From contig NZ_CP022736.1 of assembly GCF_002257565.1 (NCBI RefSeq), positions 248,001 through 312,000 of the forward strand: a DNA stretch of 64,000 nucleotides, written 5' to 3'. The DNA is from Herbaspirillum sp. meg3. Its GTDB lineage: Bacteria > Pseudomonadota > Gammaproteobacteria > Burkholderiales > Burkholderiaceae_D. Numbering within the stretch: position 1 is the first letter of the stretch; each line of letters starts with the position of its first letter. Below the pieces are notes generated by a model, which saw nothing but the letters and a program-made list of their open reading frames with translations, ran no database searches and was not told the DNA's origin. A program made the position numbers and the translations under genes. Shown here piece by piece: positions 53,833 through 63,900 of this stretch.

Positions 53833-54328
53833 GGTCAGTGGTGAAACAGTGATGAAAGTGGCTGGAAAAAGGGAGGGGGAAAGATAGCGGCCGAAATACA
53901 GCCGGGTATTGTAATGCCCAACAACGGTGGGAGGAGCATGAATCCAGCCTCAACACGGCTTCAATACTTTCTTTGCATAACCATGCCGCGGGCGCCGTTC
54001 AAAATGGTTTTCGCCGGGGAATAGGTATTCCCACGACAGGATAAGTCCGATGGTTACTTTGGTAATCGTTGATTTCGGTTGAGGATCGATAAAGGTATTC
54101 AACGAGCATGAGCGCGCGCGTATACCTGATTTCTTAACGTTCGATTGTTTCTGTTTCCGGAATAACGTTTTTACCGTGCCGCCATTTATTCTCTTATTGG
54201 CAAAGATTAAAGTACGTCCATCGATGAGCAGCACCAAACTCCCTTCATCGATAGGCGGGCCGAAGGGTGTTCATGACCACCGGTCCGCCGCTTCGTAGTT
54301 AATCATCGTCAATCACCGAAAGAAAAAA
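53833..54328. other. 496-bp low-GC intergenic region
   Basis: Noticeably AT-richer than the window average. A minus-strand frame of 95 codons (53950-54237, TTG start preceded by AAGGGAG) resembles no family I know, and I do not call it as a gene. The region carries promoters for the cyclase (minus) and the DUF4148 gene (plus). Confidence 0.4.
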
Positions 54329-54712
54329 ATGGCTATCAATCAATTGGCGGCCGCTCTCCTTTTGACCGTTCTCAGCGGTTCCGTACTAGCAGACGCGCCC
54401 AATCCACAGTCCACAACTCCCAAAACCCGCGCCGAAGTCGTGGCCGAACTGATCCAGGCCCGCGCCAACGGCGAGCTCAACATCAGCGACGCCGACTATC
54501 CGTCCGCACCGAAATTCGTTTCCACCAAAAGCCGTGCGCAGGTCATCGCCGAGCTGGAGCAAGCCCGTGCCAGCGGTGAGCTGAACGTCAACGATGCCGA
54601 CTATCCGTACGCACCGCCGTTCGTCTCCACCAAGACCCGCGCCCAGGTCCTGGCCGAGCTGGTCGAGTACAACAAGCACCCCGACCCGCAAGGTCTGTAT
54701 CACGGTTATTGA
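54329..54712 (+). CDS. DUF4148 domain protein with three tandem repeats
   Basis: A 127-residue secreted or envelope protein of unknown function. A signal peptide (to VLADA, about residue 22) is followed by three copies of a 35-residue unit beginning KTRAEVVAEL (32), KSRAQVIAEL (67) and KTRAQVLAEL (102), each with GEL-N-DADYP in the first two. This is the DUF4148 pattern common in Burkholderiales, usually found as one copy (family knowledge). The Shine-Dalgarno is weak. Confidence 0.82.
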   Translation: MAINQLAAALLLTVLSGSVLADAPNPQSTTPKTRAEVVAELIQARANGELNISDADYPSAPKFVSTKSRAQVIAELEQARASGELNVNDADYPYAPPFVSTKTRAQVLAELVEYNKHPDPQGLYHGY

Positions 54713-54914
54713 GCAGAGCAGCAAGCAAGAGAAAAGCAGACCGACAAGCAGCACAGCAAAAATCCGATGACTTCGTCCATGCGCACAGCGCCCGACGATG
54801 CCGAAGAGGAAAAGCCGTCACGACGCCGCGCACCGCACACCACATAAGCCGGTACCGTCGTGAGGCAGGCGGAGACAAGAATTCTTCCGAACACACAATA
54901 AAATCGAGGTAAGC

Positions 54915-55157
54915 ATGTATTCCCTGAGCGCAAACTATCTGGCCGGCCATGTGGACGAAGTGTTGGAGCTGGCAGACTCCGACGAGATCCTGGTGACGCT
55001 CGACTCCAGCGATAACCTGATGATCCTGAAGGAGTCCACCTGGCGTGCGATGCAAGACATCGTCCACCTGTTCGCTACCTCCGTGAATGCCGAACGGCTG
55101 CAGCAGAGCCTGCAACAGGTACGCGCCGACTACTTGGTCGAGGCTGCCGTTGAATGA
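54915..55157 (+). CDS. YefM/Phd-type antitoxin
   Basis: An 80-residue protein. The N-terminal half (MYSLSANYLAGHVDEVLELA, ILVTLDSSDNLMILKESTW) resembles the DNA-binding Phd/YefM fold. The C-terminal half is the helical toxin-binding tail (VNAERLQQSLQQVRA). GAGG lies 6 nt before the ATG. It ends 7 bp before the YoeB-like toxin ATG. It should neutralise the toxin and repress the pair. Confidence 0.82.
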   Translation: MYSLSANYLAGHVDEVLELADSDEILVTLDSSDNLMILKESTWRAMQDIVHLFATSVNAERLQQSLQQVRADYLVEAAVE

Positions 55158-55164
55158 GACTGCC

Positions 55165-55419
55165 ATGAAGCTGCTGCTCACGCCGGGCGCTGCCGAAGAC
55201 CTCGCCTATTGGGATGCCAACGACAGCGCGTTTGCCGGCAAGATCCGTCAGGTGCTGCACAAGCTCAAGCACGGCGAAGCCTTGCCGAGCCATCAGGTGA
55301 CCAGCCTGCCGCTGAGTCTGAAAGGACTCAGCGCGGTGCGCGTGTCGCCGGAGCATCGCGTGGTGTTCGAGCGCCTGAACGGCGACATCATCGTGCATCA
55401 GTGCCGCTTCCACTATTGA
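55165..55419 (+). CDS. YoeB/Txe-type mRNA interferase toxin
   Basis: An 84-residue protein, the same length as E. coli YoeB. It keeps the DLAYWDANDSAFAGKI start, the LSLKGLSAVRVSPEHRVVF core and the CRFHY C-terminus that holds the catalytic His and final Tyr. ATG at 55165; the open frame upstream overlaps the antitoxin. A ribosome-dependent endoribonuclease is expected (family knowledge). It is followed by a terminator at 55476-55515. Confidence 0.85.
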   Translation: MKLLLTPGAAEDLAYWDANDSAFAGKIRQVLHKLKHGEALPSHQVTSLPLSLKGLSAVRVSPEHRVVFERLNGDIIVHQCRFHY

Positions 55420-55475
55420 GCGCGGCCCGTTTTTCCTCTGACTCCCCACACATCCGACTCAGGTATCTGCATCAC

Positions 55476-55515
55476 GCAATGCCCCTGCCTTTTGGCCGGG
55501 GTATTGCTGTTTTGT
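55476..55515 (+). terminator. Probable terminator of the toxin-antitoxin pair
   Basis: A 10-bp stem with one G-T pair (55476-55485 with 55498-55507), followed by TGTTTT. The stretch from here to 55716 is very AT-rich and carries the promoter of the next porin but no gene. Confidence 0.55.
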
Positions 55516-55716
55516 CGCGTCGGGATAGTTGTGTAAAAGATACAATCGGGTCGCTGTTTTAGTAAATTTAAAAATAAATCTTTGTTTTAAATTCCATTAT
55601 TTGTTTAAATAAATAAAGTCTTCTTGCAATTTCCGTCGAGAAGCATCGATTTGGTCGTGTTTTCGCAACACCTCGATCGATCAATATTGGATCAACAATT
55701 ATTGGAGTTCTGAAAA

Positions 55717-56931
55717 ATGAGAAAGTCTCTTTTGGCGCTGGCGGTTATGAGTTCGCTCGGTTCGTTTGCGAGCATGGCCCATGCTCAAAGCTCGGTCACG
55801 ATCTACGGCATCATCGATGCCAGCGTCGGCTACAACAGCAAAGTGGCAACCGGCACAGGCCGCGCAACCGGCAACCGCGCTGGTGTTGATTCGGGCGCCA
55901 TCAAGGGTTCCCGTCTGGGCTTCAAGGGTAGCGAAGACCTCGGCGGTGGCCTGAAAGCCCTGTTCAATCTGGAAAACGGCTTCAACGTCGACACCGGCGC
56001 AGCGGCACAAAACGGCACGCTGTTCGGCCGTACCGCTACCGTCGGCCTGTCCGGCAACTTCGGTGCGGTGCTGCTCGGCCGTCAGAAGGACTTCATCGAC
56101 GACATCGCCGCCTTCACCACCATCGAGGATCTGGGCGGCATGGTCAGCAATGTCCACGCCAAGGATCTGGACCGCACCAACGGCGAACGCGTCAACAACT
56201 CGATTCGCTACAACACACCGAACGTCAACGGCTTCTACGGCAGCGTGATCTACGGCTTCGGCGAAACCGCCGGTTCGACTTCCACCGGTCAGTCTTACGG
56301 CATTGGCGGTGCCTATGCCAACGGTCCGTTCGGCATCGGCTTGGGTTACTTCCAGGCGAAAAAGGCCAGCAACGCCACCGGCGCTGTGGCTTCGAGCGAC
56401 GTCAACTCGTCGTCCGCGACCACTTGCGCGACCGGCGCGGGTAATGTCGGCGACACCTGCCTGAAGACCTGGACGCTGGCTGCCAGCTACCAGCTCGGCG
56501 CAGCCAAGCTGCACGGTTCATGGTCACAAGTGAAGTTGCCGCTGGCACAAGCCGGCAGCGCATCGTCGTTCTCGGCCGCATCGGCAGCCAGCTTCACAGG
56601 TGACACCACGGCGCAGTTTGCTGTCGGCGGCATCAATAACGACAAGACCAACATCTTCGACGTCGGTGTGAACTACGCGCTGACACCGTCCTTGTCCTTG
56701 CTCGGCAGCGTGCAGTACGCCCGCGTAAACTTCGTCAACGCCGCCAACGGCAAGATGACTCAGCTGAACCTCGGCGCCAAATACGCCTTGTCCAAGCGCA
56801 CCACGCTGTACGGTATCTACCGCAACCTGCGCGCATCCGATATGTACAACGTCGGTGTGAACAGCTCCAGCGTACCTGGCGCGGACAACAGCCAGAACGC
56901 ACTCAACGTCGGCATCATCCACAACTTCTGA
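55717..56931 (+). CDS. Gram-negative trimeric porin
   Basis: A 404-residue outer-membrane porin with a signal peptide (to AHA-Q, about residue 24), SSVTIYGIIDASVGYN, SRLGFKGSEDLGGGL and a C-terminal IIHNF. It is longer than, and clearly diverged from, the two aromatic-cluster porins, so it is more likely the general porin of the cell. Ala/Gly/Asn-biased codon choice (many GGC, AAC) and a strong terminator suggest high expression. GGAG precedes the ATG. Confidence 0.93.
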   Translation: MRKSLLALAVMSSLGSFASMAHAQSSVTIYGIIDASVGYNSKVATGTGRATGNRAGVDSGAIKGSRLGFKGSEDLGGGLKALFNLENGFNVDTGAAAQNGTLFGRTATVGLSGNFGAVLLGRQKDFIDDIAAFTTIEDLGGMVSNVHAKDLDRTNGERVNNSIRYNTPNVNGFYGSVIYGFGETAGSTSTGQSYGIGGAYANGPFGIGLGYFQAKKASNATGAVASSDVNSSSATTCATGAGNVGDTCLKTWTLAASYQLGAAKLHGSWSQVKLPLAQAGSASSFSAASAASFTGDTTAQFAVGGINNDKTNIFDVGVNYALTPSLSLLGSVQYARVNFVNAANGKMTQLNLGAKYALSKRTTLYGIYRNLRASDMYNVGVNSSSVPGADNSQNALNVGIIHNF

Positions 56932-57008
56932 TCTCTGTATAGAAGCGGTTGAAGATCCTGTATTGAGATCCTTCCCCAAGGGGAGGCAAGCGCAACAGCT
57001 CGCCTCGG

Positions 57009-57045
57009 AAAAGCGCCGGTCAATCACTGACCGGCGCTTTTTTTT
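57009..57045 (+). terminator. Rho-independent terminator after porin
   Basis: A 14-bp perfect stem (57009-57022 with 57028-57041) and T-run to 57045. The remaining gap to 57269 shows no gene; the open frame into it belongs to the chemoreceptor's unsupported upstream extension. Confidence 0.88.
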
Positions 57046-57269
57046 CGGCCATGTTTGCTGCAATGTCTGCCGGCAACCCGCTATAAGCCGCATGCTGCCT
57101 ATGTACCGGTGAAAGCTATTGGACTGATGAAGACTATCAATTTTCCCTAAAGCTTGTTTTTCAATAACATTGCCTCATGTCCAGATCCAGCCACACAGGA
57201 ATGCGGATCGCAGGCAAGAAAAATACTGCGCCGGTCATCGGATCGGCGCCAAACTTCAGGGAGCTTCAC

Positions 57270-58985
57270 ATGAACAATCCATCTCGGCCTGCCAAAGGAA
57301 CCGCCATCAGCGTGGCGGCCCGCCTCGGCATCAGCTTTGCCATCGTGCTGGCCATGATGTTGGCGCTGACCATCCTCAGCATCATGAAGGTCAATTCTAT
57401 CGAGGGCAGCCTCAGCACCATCAGCGACGATAACAACGTCAAGCAGCGCTACGCCATCAACTTTCGCGGCAGCGTGCATGACCGCGCCATCGCCTTGCGC
57501 GACCTGACGCTGGTGGGCGACGGCGAAGTGAAAGACGTCATCGGGCTGATCAACAAACTGGATAACGACTACCAGCAATCGGCCAAGCCGCTCGACGCCC
57601 TCTTCGCCGGTGAGAAGGGCAAGAAAGTGCGCCCGGAAGAGCGCGCCGATCTGGAATCCATCAAAGCCATCGAAGCGCGCGCCATGCCGCTGGTGCAAAA
57701 GATCATCGCTGCGCGTACCGGCGGTGACACTGACGGTGCGCGTCAGATCATGCTGCAGCAAGGCAAGCCGGCCTTTACCGAATGGCTGGCCTCGATCAAC
57801 AAACTGATCGATCTGGAAGAACAGATGACGCAGGCCGAATCGGCTCGTGCACGCAATCTGGCGCATGGCTTCCAGGCGCTGATGCTGACTTTCCTGGCCG
57901 TGGCGATGGTGGCCGGCGTGGTGCTGGCAACACTGATCACGCGTTATATCCGCCGCGCTCTGGGGGCCGAACCGGATGACGTCAAAGAACTCGCCTTCGC
58001 CGTCGATCGCGGTGAACTCTATCATGCTGTGGATACCGGTAAGGACGGCGCTGCGCGCACCAGCATCATGGCCGCTTTGTCGGAAATGAGCAGCAACCTG
58101 CGCAATACCGTCAGCGAAGTGCGCGATGCCGCCGCCGGCGTGACCGAAATCAGCAGCCAGATCGCCGAAGGCAACCGTGACCTCGCGGCGCGCACCGAAG
58201 ACCAGGCTGCCTCGCTGGAAGAGACTGCTTCGGCAATGGAAGAGCTGACGTCGACCGTGAAGCAGAACGACGATAACGCCCGTCAAGCCAATGAACTGGC
58301 ACGCAACGCATCTGAAATCGCTCAACAAGGTGGCGCGATTGTCGGCCAGGTGGTGCAGACCATGGACTCGATTAATACCTCGTCACGCAAGATCGTTGAC
58401 ATCATCGGTGTGATCGATGGCATCGCTTTCCAGACCAACATCCTGGCCCTGAACGCAGCGGTAGAAGCAGCCCGTGCCGGCGAACAGGGGCGTGGTTTTG
58501 CGGTGGTTGCGACGGAAGTGCGCAGCCTGGCGCAACGCAGCTCGGCCGCAGCGAAAGAGATTAAGCACCTGATTGATGATTCGGTGGAAAAAGTCGACAC
58601 CGGCACCAAGCTGGTCGAGCAAGCCGGCGACACGATGGAGCAGATCGTCGCCAGCGTGAAGCGTGTCACTGACGTGATGGGCGAAATCTCGGCCGCCAGC
58701 CATGAGCAAAGTATCGGCATTGAAGAAGTACACCGCGCGATTGCGCTGATGGATCAGGTTACCCAGCAAAACGCCGCCCTGGTGGAACAAGCCAGCGCCG
58801 CCGTCGGCACCTTGCAGGATCAGGCCGCCAGCCTCAACCATGCTGTCGGTGTGTTCAGTCTGGAAGCGCCCGGCACGCACGTTGTTTCCGCAGTGGGCGC
58901 CGGCAACATCGTGCCGCTGCGTCCGCTTGGCATCCATATTGTCAATCCTGCCCCGCAACTGGGTGATCATCGCAAGCGCGCCTGA
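57270..58985 (+). CDS. Methyl-accepting chemotaxis protein
   Basis: A 571-residue chemoreceptor. The first membrane segment is at about residues 15-38, and a periplasmic four-helix-bundle ligand domain follows (about 40-205). A second membrane segment is at about 208-230, then HAMP (starting [14 protein letters not shown]). The signalling domain contains the [19 protein letters not shown] hairpin. GGGAG lies 7 nt before the ATG at 57270. The ligand is unknown. Unlike the receptor at 33884-35116, it has a normal sensing domain. Confidence 0.92.
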   Translation: MNNPSRPAKGTAISVAARLGISFAIVLAMMLALTILSIMKVNSIEGSLSTISDDNNVKQRYAINFRGSVHDRAIALRDLTLVGDGEVKDVIGLINKLDNDYQQSAKPLDALFAGEKGKKVRPEERADLESIKAIEARAMPLVQKIIAARTGGDTDGARQIMLQQGKPAFTEWLASINKLIDLEEQMTQAESARARNLAHGFQALMLTFLAVAMVAGVVLATLITRYIRRALGAEPDDVKELAFAVDRGELYHAVDTGKDGAARTSIMAALSEMSSNLRNTVSEVRDAAAGVTEISSQIAEGNRDLAARTEDQAASLEETASAMEELTSTVKQNDDNARQANELARNASEIAQQGGAIVGQVVQTMDSINTSSRKIVDIIGVIDGIAFQTNILALNAAVEAARAGEQGRGFAVVATEVRSLAQRSSAAAKEIKHLIDDSVEKVDTGTKLVEQAGDTMEQIVASVKRVTDVMGEISAASHEQSIGIEEVHRAIALMDQVTQQNAALVEQASAAVGTLQDQAASLNHAVGVFSLEAPGTHVVSAVGAGNIVPLRPLGIHIVNPAPQLGDHRKRA

Positions 58986-59193
58986 TCCGGCAAGTTCTAT
59001 CTGCACCCCGCGCGCGCCATGCAACATGGCAGCCGACTGGGTGCTTTCTTTTGAGCTGAAAATTTCCTTTCGGCACCACTTCATTTCGAACATCCTGCTG
59101 CCGATAATATTGGAGGGGTGTTTACCTGCCAAAGGCGTACACATCAGGAATCAATAGAACAGATACAAATAAACACAAAAACAGGGACGGCCC

Positions 59194-60969
59194 ATGATCC
59201 ATATACTCCGCTCATCATCTTCGCTGGCGAAGGTGTTGATCTTGCCGTTTGTCGTCCTGATCCTCGCGCTGTCGCTGCTGGTTGGGTTACTTTCTTATTT
59301 CGCCGGGCGGCATGCCGTGGTTTCGGTGGCCGAGCAAATGCTCGATCAGACTGCCGACCGCGTTGCGCTGACGGTGCAGCGTCATATCGACGGCGCTACC
59401 TCAGTGCTCGAATCGGCGTACCCGCGCGGCCTGCCGGCGGCGCCCGATATCAATACCGATCTTGATGCTATGCGCGCTCGTTTCTGGAGTGCGACATCCA
59501 TGCATCCGGAACTCAACAACTACGTCTTCTACGGCAACCGCAGCGGCGACTTCGTGGGTTTGTTCCGCTTTGCTCCGGACGATGCAGAGCTACGTGTCAA
59601 GCGTGCTGCCGCCGGATATCGCAGCGCTTATCGTTTCGACAGCATCGGCGGGCAGCTCAGCATGCCCAAGAACGACGAGACCAAATTTGATCCTCGCACG
59701 CGCCCTTGGTATGCCGCAGGTCAAAACAGCGATCGCGACGCCTGGAGCGAGATTTATATCAACTATTGGGACAAGGATCTGGTTGCCACCCGATCCCGCC
59801 GCGTCTTGTCAAAAAACGGTCAATTCGAAGGTGTGATTGCCACGGACGTGTCACTCAAGGCGCTCAATGATTTCATTCGCGATCTGCACGTCAGCGCACG
59901 TGGCGTTGCCTTCATCATGGAGTCGAACGGCAACCTCATCGCATCGTCCAGCGGTGAAAATATTTACACCGACAAGCAAGGTCAGGTGGGGCGTTTGCGC
60001 GCCGATGCCAGTCAGAATCAGATTATCCGCAGCGCCTACACCACCCTGCAACAGCATCTCGCCGAAGAAGAAAATGTTGGTGGCACCAACAGCACCTTCA
60101 CCTTCCAGGGGCCGGATAACGAAACGATCTATGCCTCCTATTCATGGGTGCGCGATAACGCCGGTCTATCGTGGGTCACGGTGATTGCTGTACCGCGCGG
60201 TGACTTCCTCGATACGCTCGACAAGAATGCACGCTGGACTGTCGTGATTGCCGTATTTGCAGTCATCATTGCCTTGCTGCTGGGACTGAGCGTGGTGCAC
60301 TGGGTCGTGCGTGATGTGCGGCGTCTGTCACGTGCAGCGGCACGCATCGGCAAAGGCCAGATGAACGTCGCATTGAAGATCGAGCGGCGCGATGAGATCG
60401 GCCAGCTCGCGGACAGTTTCATGCAGATGCAAAGCGAACTCAGCACCGACAAGCTTACCGGCGTCACCAGCCGCGCCGCCTTGCTGCGCTACCTCGATGC
60501 CGCGGTACACAAACGCGGTCGTCGTGCCACCGAGTTGTTTGAACAGTTCACCGTCATGTTCATTGACCTCAACCGCTTCAAGGCAATTAACGACAAGCTT
60601 GGCCATGAATACGGCGATCTCACGCTGATCGAAGTCGGTCGGCGCCTGCGCACCATCATGCGCGAGGACGATGTGGTGGCGCGTTTCGGCGGTGATGAAT
60701 TCGTGCTGGTGTTCTGGGGCATTGCCGAAGCGGCGTTTGCCGACAAAGTCCGGAAGAAGATCGAGGATGTACTGGCGCCGCCGCTGGAATGCCTGATGGA
60801 AGTCCAAGGTGCAGAAGGCATGACGGTCGGCGCTTCCATCGGCGTGTCCTTTTATCCGCAAGACGGCAAGGATGCCGAAACATTGATCAAGCTCGCCGAT
60901 CACGGCATGTACGAAGACAAGGCCGCCGGCCGCAAGAATGAGAAAGATGGCGGACGCGATCATCGTTGA
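59194..60969 (+). CDS. Diguanylate cyclase with Cache sensor and HAMP
   Basis: A 591-residue membrane protein. The first membrane segment is at about residues 12-35, with an extracytoplasmic dCache-type sensor (about 40-340, containing FDPRTRPWYAAG). A second membrane segment is at about 348-370, followed by HAMP. A GGDEF domain (about 425-585) carries intact RFGGDEF and DLNRFKAINDKLGH. It should convert an external signal into cyclic di-GMP. It is downstream of a chemoreceptor gene on the same strand, at 208 bp. Confidence 0.92.
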   Translation: MIHILRSSSSLAKVLILPFVVLILALSLLVGLLSYFAGRHAVVSVAEQMLDQTADRVALTVQRHIDGATSVLESAYPRGLPAAPDINTDLDAMRARFWSATSMHPELNNYVFYGNRSGDFVGLFRFAPDDAELRVKRAAAGYRSAYRFDSIGGQLSMPKNDETKFDPRTRPWYAAGQNSDRDAWSEIYINYWDKDLVATRSRRVLSKNGQFEGVIATDVSLKALNDFIRDLHVSARGVAFIMESNGNLIASSSGENIYTDKQGQVGRLRADASQNQIIRSAYTTLQQHLAEEENVGGTNSTFTFQGPDNETIYASYSWVRDNAGLSWVTVIAVPRGDFLDTLDKNARWTVVIAVFAVIIALLLGLSVVHWVVRDVRRLSRAAARIGKGQMNVALKIERRDEIGQLADSFMQMQSELSTDKLTGVTSRAALLRYLDAAVHKRGRRATELFEQFTVMFIDLNRFKAINDKLGHEYGDLTLIEVGRRLRTIMREDDVVARFGGDEFVLVFWGIAEAAFADKVRKKIEDVLAPPLECLMEVQGAEGMTVGASIGVSFYPQDGKDAETLIKLADHGMYEDKAAGRKNEKDGGRDHR

Positions 60970-61180
60970 TGATGCAGTCGGTGAAAACCAGCTTGTGCAG
61001 TCGGGAATAATCGCCTGATTGAACATCACGGCATGTAGCCTCGGTCTGATTGATGGCAATTTGTCTTCTAAAGTTATGCGAATTCCTTCTTGGACTCGCC
61101 TGAACCGCGCTTCCTATAATCGTTTGCACATCCCATATCCGGCCACCGCGATATGGTTTTCAGCGATGACCGGAGGCGAC

Positions 61181-62128
61181 ATGAACGCGATAGCAGGCAA
61201 GACTGTTCCGATTTACGAAAAAATTGTTGTTAAGCCACAAGCCGTACATATTGGTGCTGAGATTTCCGGCGTCGACCTGAGTGCGCCTCTTGATGCAACG
61301 ACCATTGCAGAGATCCGTGCGGCTTTGTTGCAATGGAAAGTGGTCTTCTTCCGCGACCAGCCATTGAGTCACACACAACATGTCGCGTTTGGAAAGCAGT
61401 TCGGCGATCTGACCGTTGGGCATCCGGTATTTGGCTACGAGCCGGGTCATCCTGAGATTTATTCTGTCGGACGCGACCGCTTCAAAAATCGCTTTAACGG
61501 CCCTCGTCTGGTGCGGCCATGGACCGGATGGCACACCGATGTCACTGCCGCAATCAATCCACCGGCGGCGTCAATCTTGCGTGGTGTGACGATTCCTCAG
61601 TATGGCGGCGATACGCAATGGACCAATCTGGTCGCAGCCTACCAGGGACTCTCGCCGGCCTTGCGGGCTTTCGTCGATACCTTGCAGGGCGAGCATCGCT
61701 TTACGCCGCCGGAGGGCAATCGCGCTACGCAAGATTTCGTCAACAAGGTCGCAGCAACGCCGCTGGTCAGTCATCATCCACTGGTGCGCGTGCATCCCGA
61801 GACCGGTGAGAAGGCGCTGTATGTCAGCCCTGGATTCCTGAAAAATATCGTCGGCTTGCATCCTCGCGAGAGCGAACAGTTGCTGGCACTGCTGTTCGAA
61901 CATGTCGTGCGTCCCGAATACACGGTGCGCTTCAAATGGGAAGAGGGATCACTGGCCTTCTGGGACAACCGTTCCACGGCGCATCTGGCTCCGGTCGATA
62001 TTTACGATACTGATTTCGAGCGCCAGCTGTATCGCATTACCCTCGTTGGTGATGTGCCCGTTGGTCCGGACGGAAAGTCCTCGGTCAGCATTGAGGGGAA
62101 ACCGGTCGTCGCTCACAGCGTCGAGTAA
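61181..62128 (+). CDS. TauD/TfdA-family alpha-ketoglutarate-dependent dioxygenase
   Basis: A 315-residue Fe(II)/2-oxoglutarate oxygenase. The iron triad is His and Asp in GWHTDVT (about residue 110) and His in RSTAHLAP (about 270). The 2-oxoglutarate arginine is in RQLYRITL. GGAGG lies before the ATG at 61181; the upstream frame extension is unsupported. 8 bp before an FAD protein gene, so a two-gene unit. The substrate may be a sulfonate or another carboxylate. No sulfonate transporter is in view. Confidence 0.88.
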   Translation: MNAIAGKTVPIYEKIVVKPQAVHIGAEISGVDLSAPLDATTIAEIRAALLQWKVVFFRDQPLSHTQHVAFGKQFGDLTVGHPVFGYEPGHPEIYSVGRDRFKNRFNGPRLVRPWTGWHTDVTAAINPPAASILRGVTIPQYGGDTQWTNLVAAYQGLSPALRAFVDTLQGEHRFTPPEGNRATQDFVNKVAATPLVSHHPLVRVHPETGEKALYVSPGFLKNIVGLHPRESEQLLALLFEHVVRPEYTVRFKWEEGSLAFWDNRSTAHLAPVDIYDTDFERQLYRITLVGDVPVGPDGKSSVSIEGKPVVAHSVE

Positions 62129-62136
62129 GGGCCGCG

Positions 62137-63582
62137 ATGTCACACGTTGTCATTCCTCAGCGTTCGGTAGCCATTATCGGCGGTGGCATGTCCGGTACAT
62201 TGGCGGCGATTCGTCTGATCCGGCAGGCGCGCACGCCATTGTTGATCCGTATCTTTGATCCCAATCCTGAATTGGGGCGCGGTGTCGCGTACGGCACGGC
62301 CGATTTCAGTCATCGCTTGAATGGCCCAGCCAAAGCTTTCAGTCTGCGTCCTGAGAATCCCAACCATTTTGCTGATTGGTTGCAGGTGCGCGCCAACCGG
62401 TCGGGCTGGAATGACTTCGACGACAAGCTGCTGGCGTTTGCACCGCGCTGGTTGTACGGCGACTATATTCGCGAAGAGCTGGCGGAAGCATTGAATGCTG
62501 CTGCTTGCGGCGTGGAGCTGGAGCATATTCTGGCGCGTGTCGACGACATCGTGCAAGAACAGGGCCGCGTGCGGCTCAGGGTTGACGTCCAACGTGAATT
62601 CATCGCCGATCATGTGCTGTTGGCCCCAGGGGTCTTCAAAGCGCAGCCTGGATTTGCCATTGCGCAGAGTTTGCTGGACGATGGCCGCTACCTGCCCGAT
62701 CCCTGGAATCCGGATGCTCTCGACAAGCTCAAGAGCGTTGCGGATGTTTTGCTGGTAGGGAGTAGTCTGACCATGATCGATGCCGTGGTCTCGCTGGAGG
62801 CGCGTGGCTATCAGGGCAATTATCACGTCGTGTCACGGCGTGGATTGGTGCCGGTAGGCCGCAATGAGGCGCAAGCCTGGCCGGAGTTTTTGACGGATGT
62901 TGTGGCTCCGGTCTCTGTACGTTCCGTGTTGCGCGCGGTGCGTACGCAGATTGACAAGGCAAATGCGGCCGGCGAAGACTGGCAGCGCGTCGTGCTTGCC
63001 GTGCGACCACACTTGTCTCGCTTGTGGCATGGAGCTTCGCTGGCCGAGCGGCAGCGATTCATGCGCCACGTGCGTGCCTACTGGGATATGTTCCTGCACC
63101 GTGTTCCCCCGCCGAGCGCCAACGTGTTTGAAGCGGTGCGAGCGAGCGGGCGTCTTTTCCTGCATACAGGTACACCGACTGCTGTTCATGGTGCTGGAGA
63201 CGGCCGGCTCGATGTGTCGGTGCGTCTGCGGGGGAAGTCTGCAACGACGATCCTGCGTAGCGATGCCCTCATCAATTGCACCGGCTTTGAATATGTATGG
63301 AAACGTGTAAACGGCCAACCGCTGCTGGCACGCTTGCTGGAAAGGGGGTATGTGCGTCCGAGCGAGCTTGGCCTCGGAATTGATGCCGATCCTCAGACGC
63401 TGGCGGTAATCGGCGTCGACGGCAATGCATCGGAACATATCTCCACCATGGGCTTGCCCTTGCGCGGCGTGCTGTTTGAGTCGGGCACGATTGCCGAGTT
63501 GTTGCGGCAAGCAGTGTTGCTGGCGCCGCTGCTGGATGCCGCGGGACAGTACGTCGTCGAGGAAGAGCGCGACGCTGCCTGA
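62137..63582 (+). CDS. FAD/NAD(P)-binding protein (COG4529-like)
   Basis: A 481-residue flavoprotein. The N-terminal dinucleotide motif VAIIGGGMSGTLAAI (about 11-25) is followed by PNPELGRGVAYGT and a second nucleotide region VADVLLVGSSLTMIDAVV near residue 205; INCTGFEY is near 385. This is the pattern of the FAD-NAD(P)-binding family of uncharacterised oxidoreductases. It lies 8 bp after the TauD-like gene, suggesting a joint function such as handling the oxygenase product. The exact reaction is unknown. Confidence 0.82.
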   Translation: MSHVVIPQRSVAIIGGGMSGTLAAIRLIRQARTPLLIRIFDPNPELGRGVAYGTADFSHRLNGPAKAFSLRPENPNHFADWLQVRANRSGWNDFDDKLLAFAPRWLYGDYIREELAEALNAAACGVELEHILARVDDIVQEQGRVRLRVDVQREFIADHVLLAPGVFKAQPGFAIAQSLLDDGRYLPDPWNPDALDKLKSVADVLLVGSSLTMIDAVVSLEARGYQGNYHVVSRRGLVPVGRNEAQAWPEFLTDVVAPVSVRSVLRAVRTQIDKANAAGEDWQRVVLAVRPHLSRLWHGASLAERQRFMRHVRAYWDMFLHRVPPPSANVFEAVRASGRLFLHTGTPTAVHGAGDGRLDVSVRLRGKSATTILRSDALINCTGFEYVWKRVNGQPLLARLLERGYVRPSELGLGIDADPQTLAVIGVDGNASEHISTMGLPLRGVLFESGTIAELLRQAVLLAPLLDAAGQYVVEEERDAA

Positions 63583-63835
63583 TCATGACAAATCCGAGCA
63601 TCCATACTCGGATTGATTATTGGAAGCAAAGAGGTGAGAACGGTATAGTGAAACCTCTCCTCTCTGCTTCATGATTTGCGTGTTGTAGCGAAACAAGACG
63701 GTGCTTACTCCCGCAGCATCGTCCTCATGTCGGCTAGCGTCGACATGTGAGCAGATTCAAAGCGCGGCCACTTTGCAGATAGCACTGGGCTGCGCGAATC
63801 TACTCACATATCGGCGCTTTTTTTGCTCCTCAAAT
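63583..63835. other. Intergenic stretch with small dyads
   Basis: There is no gene here. CATGTCG/CGACATG arms occur around 63727-63750, and a T-run follows TCGGCGC at about 63818. A small RNA cannot be excluded, but there is no convincing promoter. Confidence 0.3.
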
Positions 63836-63875
63836 TCAAAAAGCCCCTCACGGCAACGTGAAGGGCTTTTTTGTT
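63836..63875. terminator. Bidirectional terminator
   Basis: A 12-bp stem with one G-T pair (63841-63852 with 63857-63868), flanked by A's on the left and T's on the right. It serves the minus-strand gene ending at 63901 and possibly upstream plus-strand transcription. Confidence 0.75.
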
Positions 63876-63900
63876 TGGCCTGTGCAGGCCTGCAAATAAT

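Noticed and set aside
53950..54237. Minus-strand 95-codon frame with TTG/GTG start and an AAGGGAG upstream
   Set aside because: The Shine-Dalgarno is suggestive, but the product has no recognisable fold and lies in a low-GC intergenic region; evidence is too thin for a gene call.
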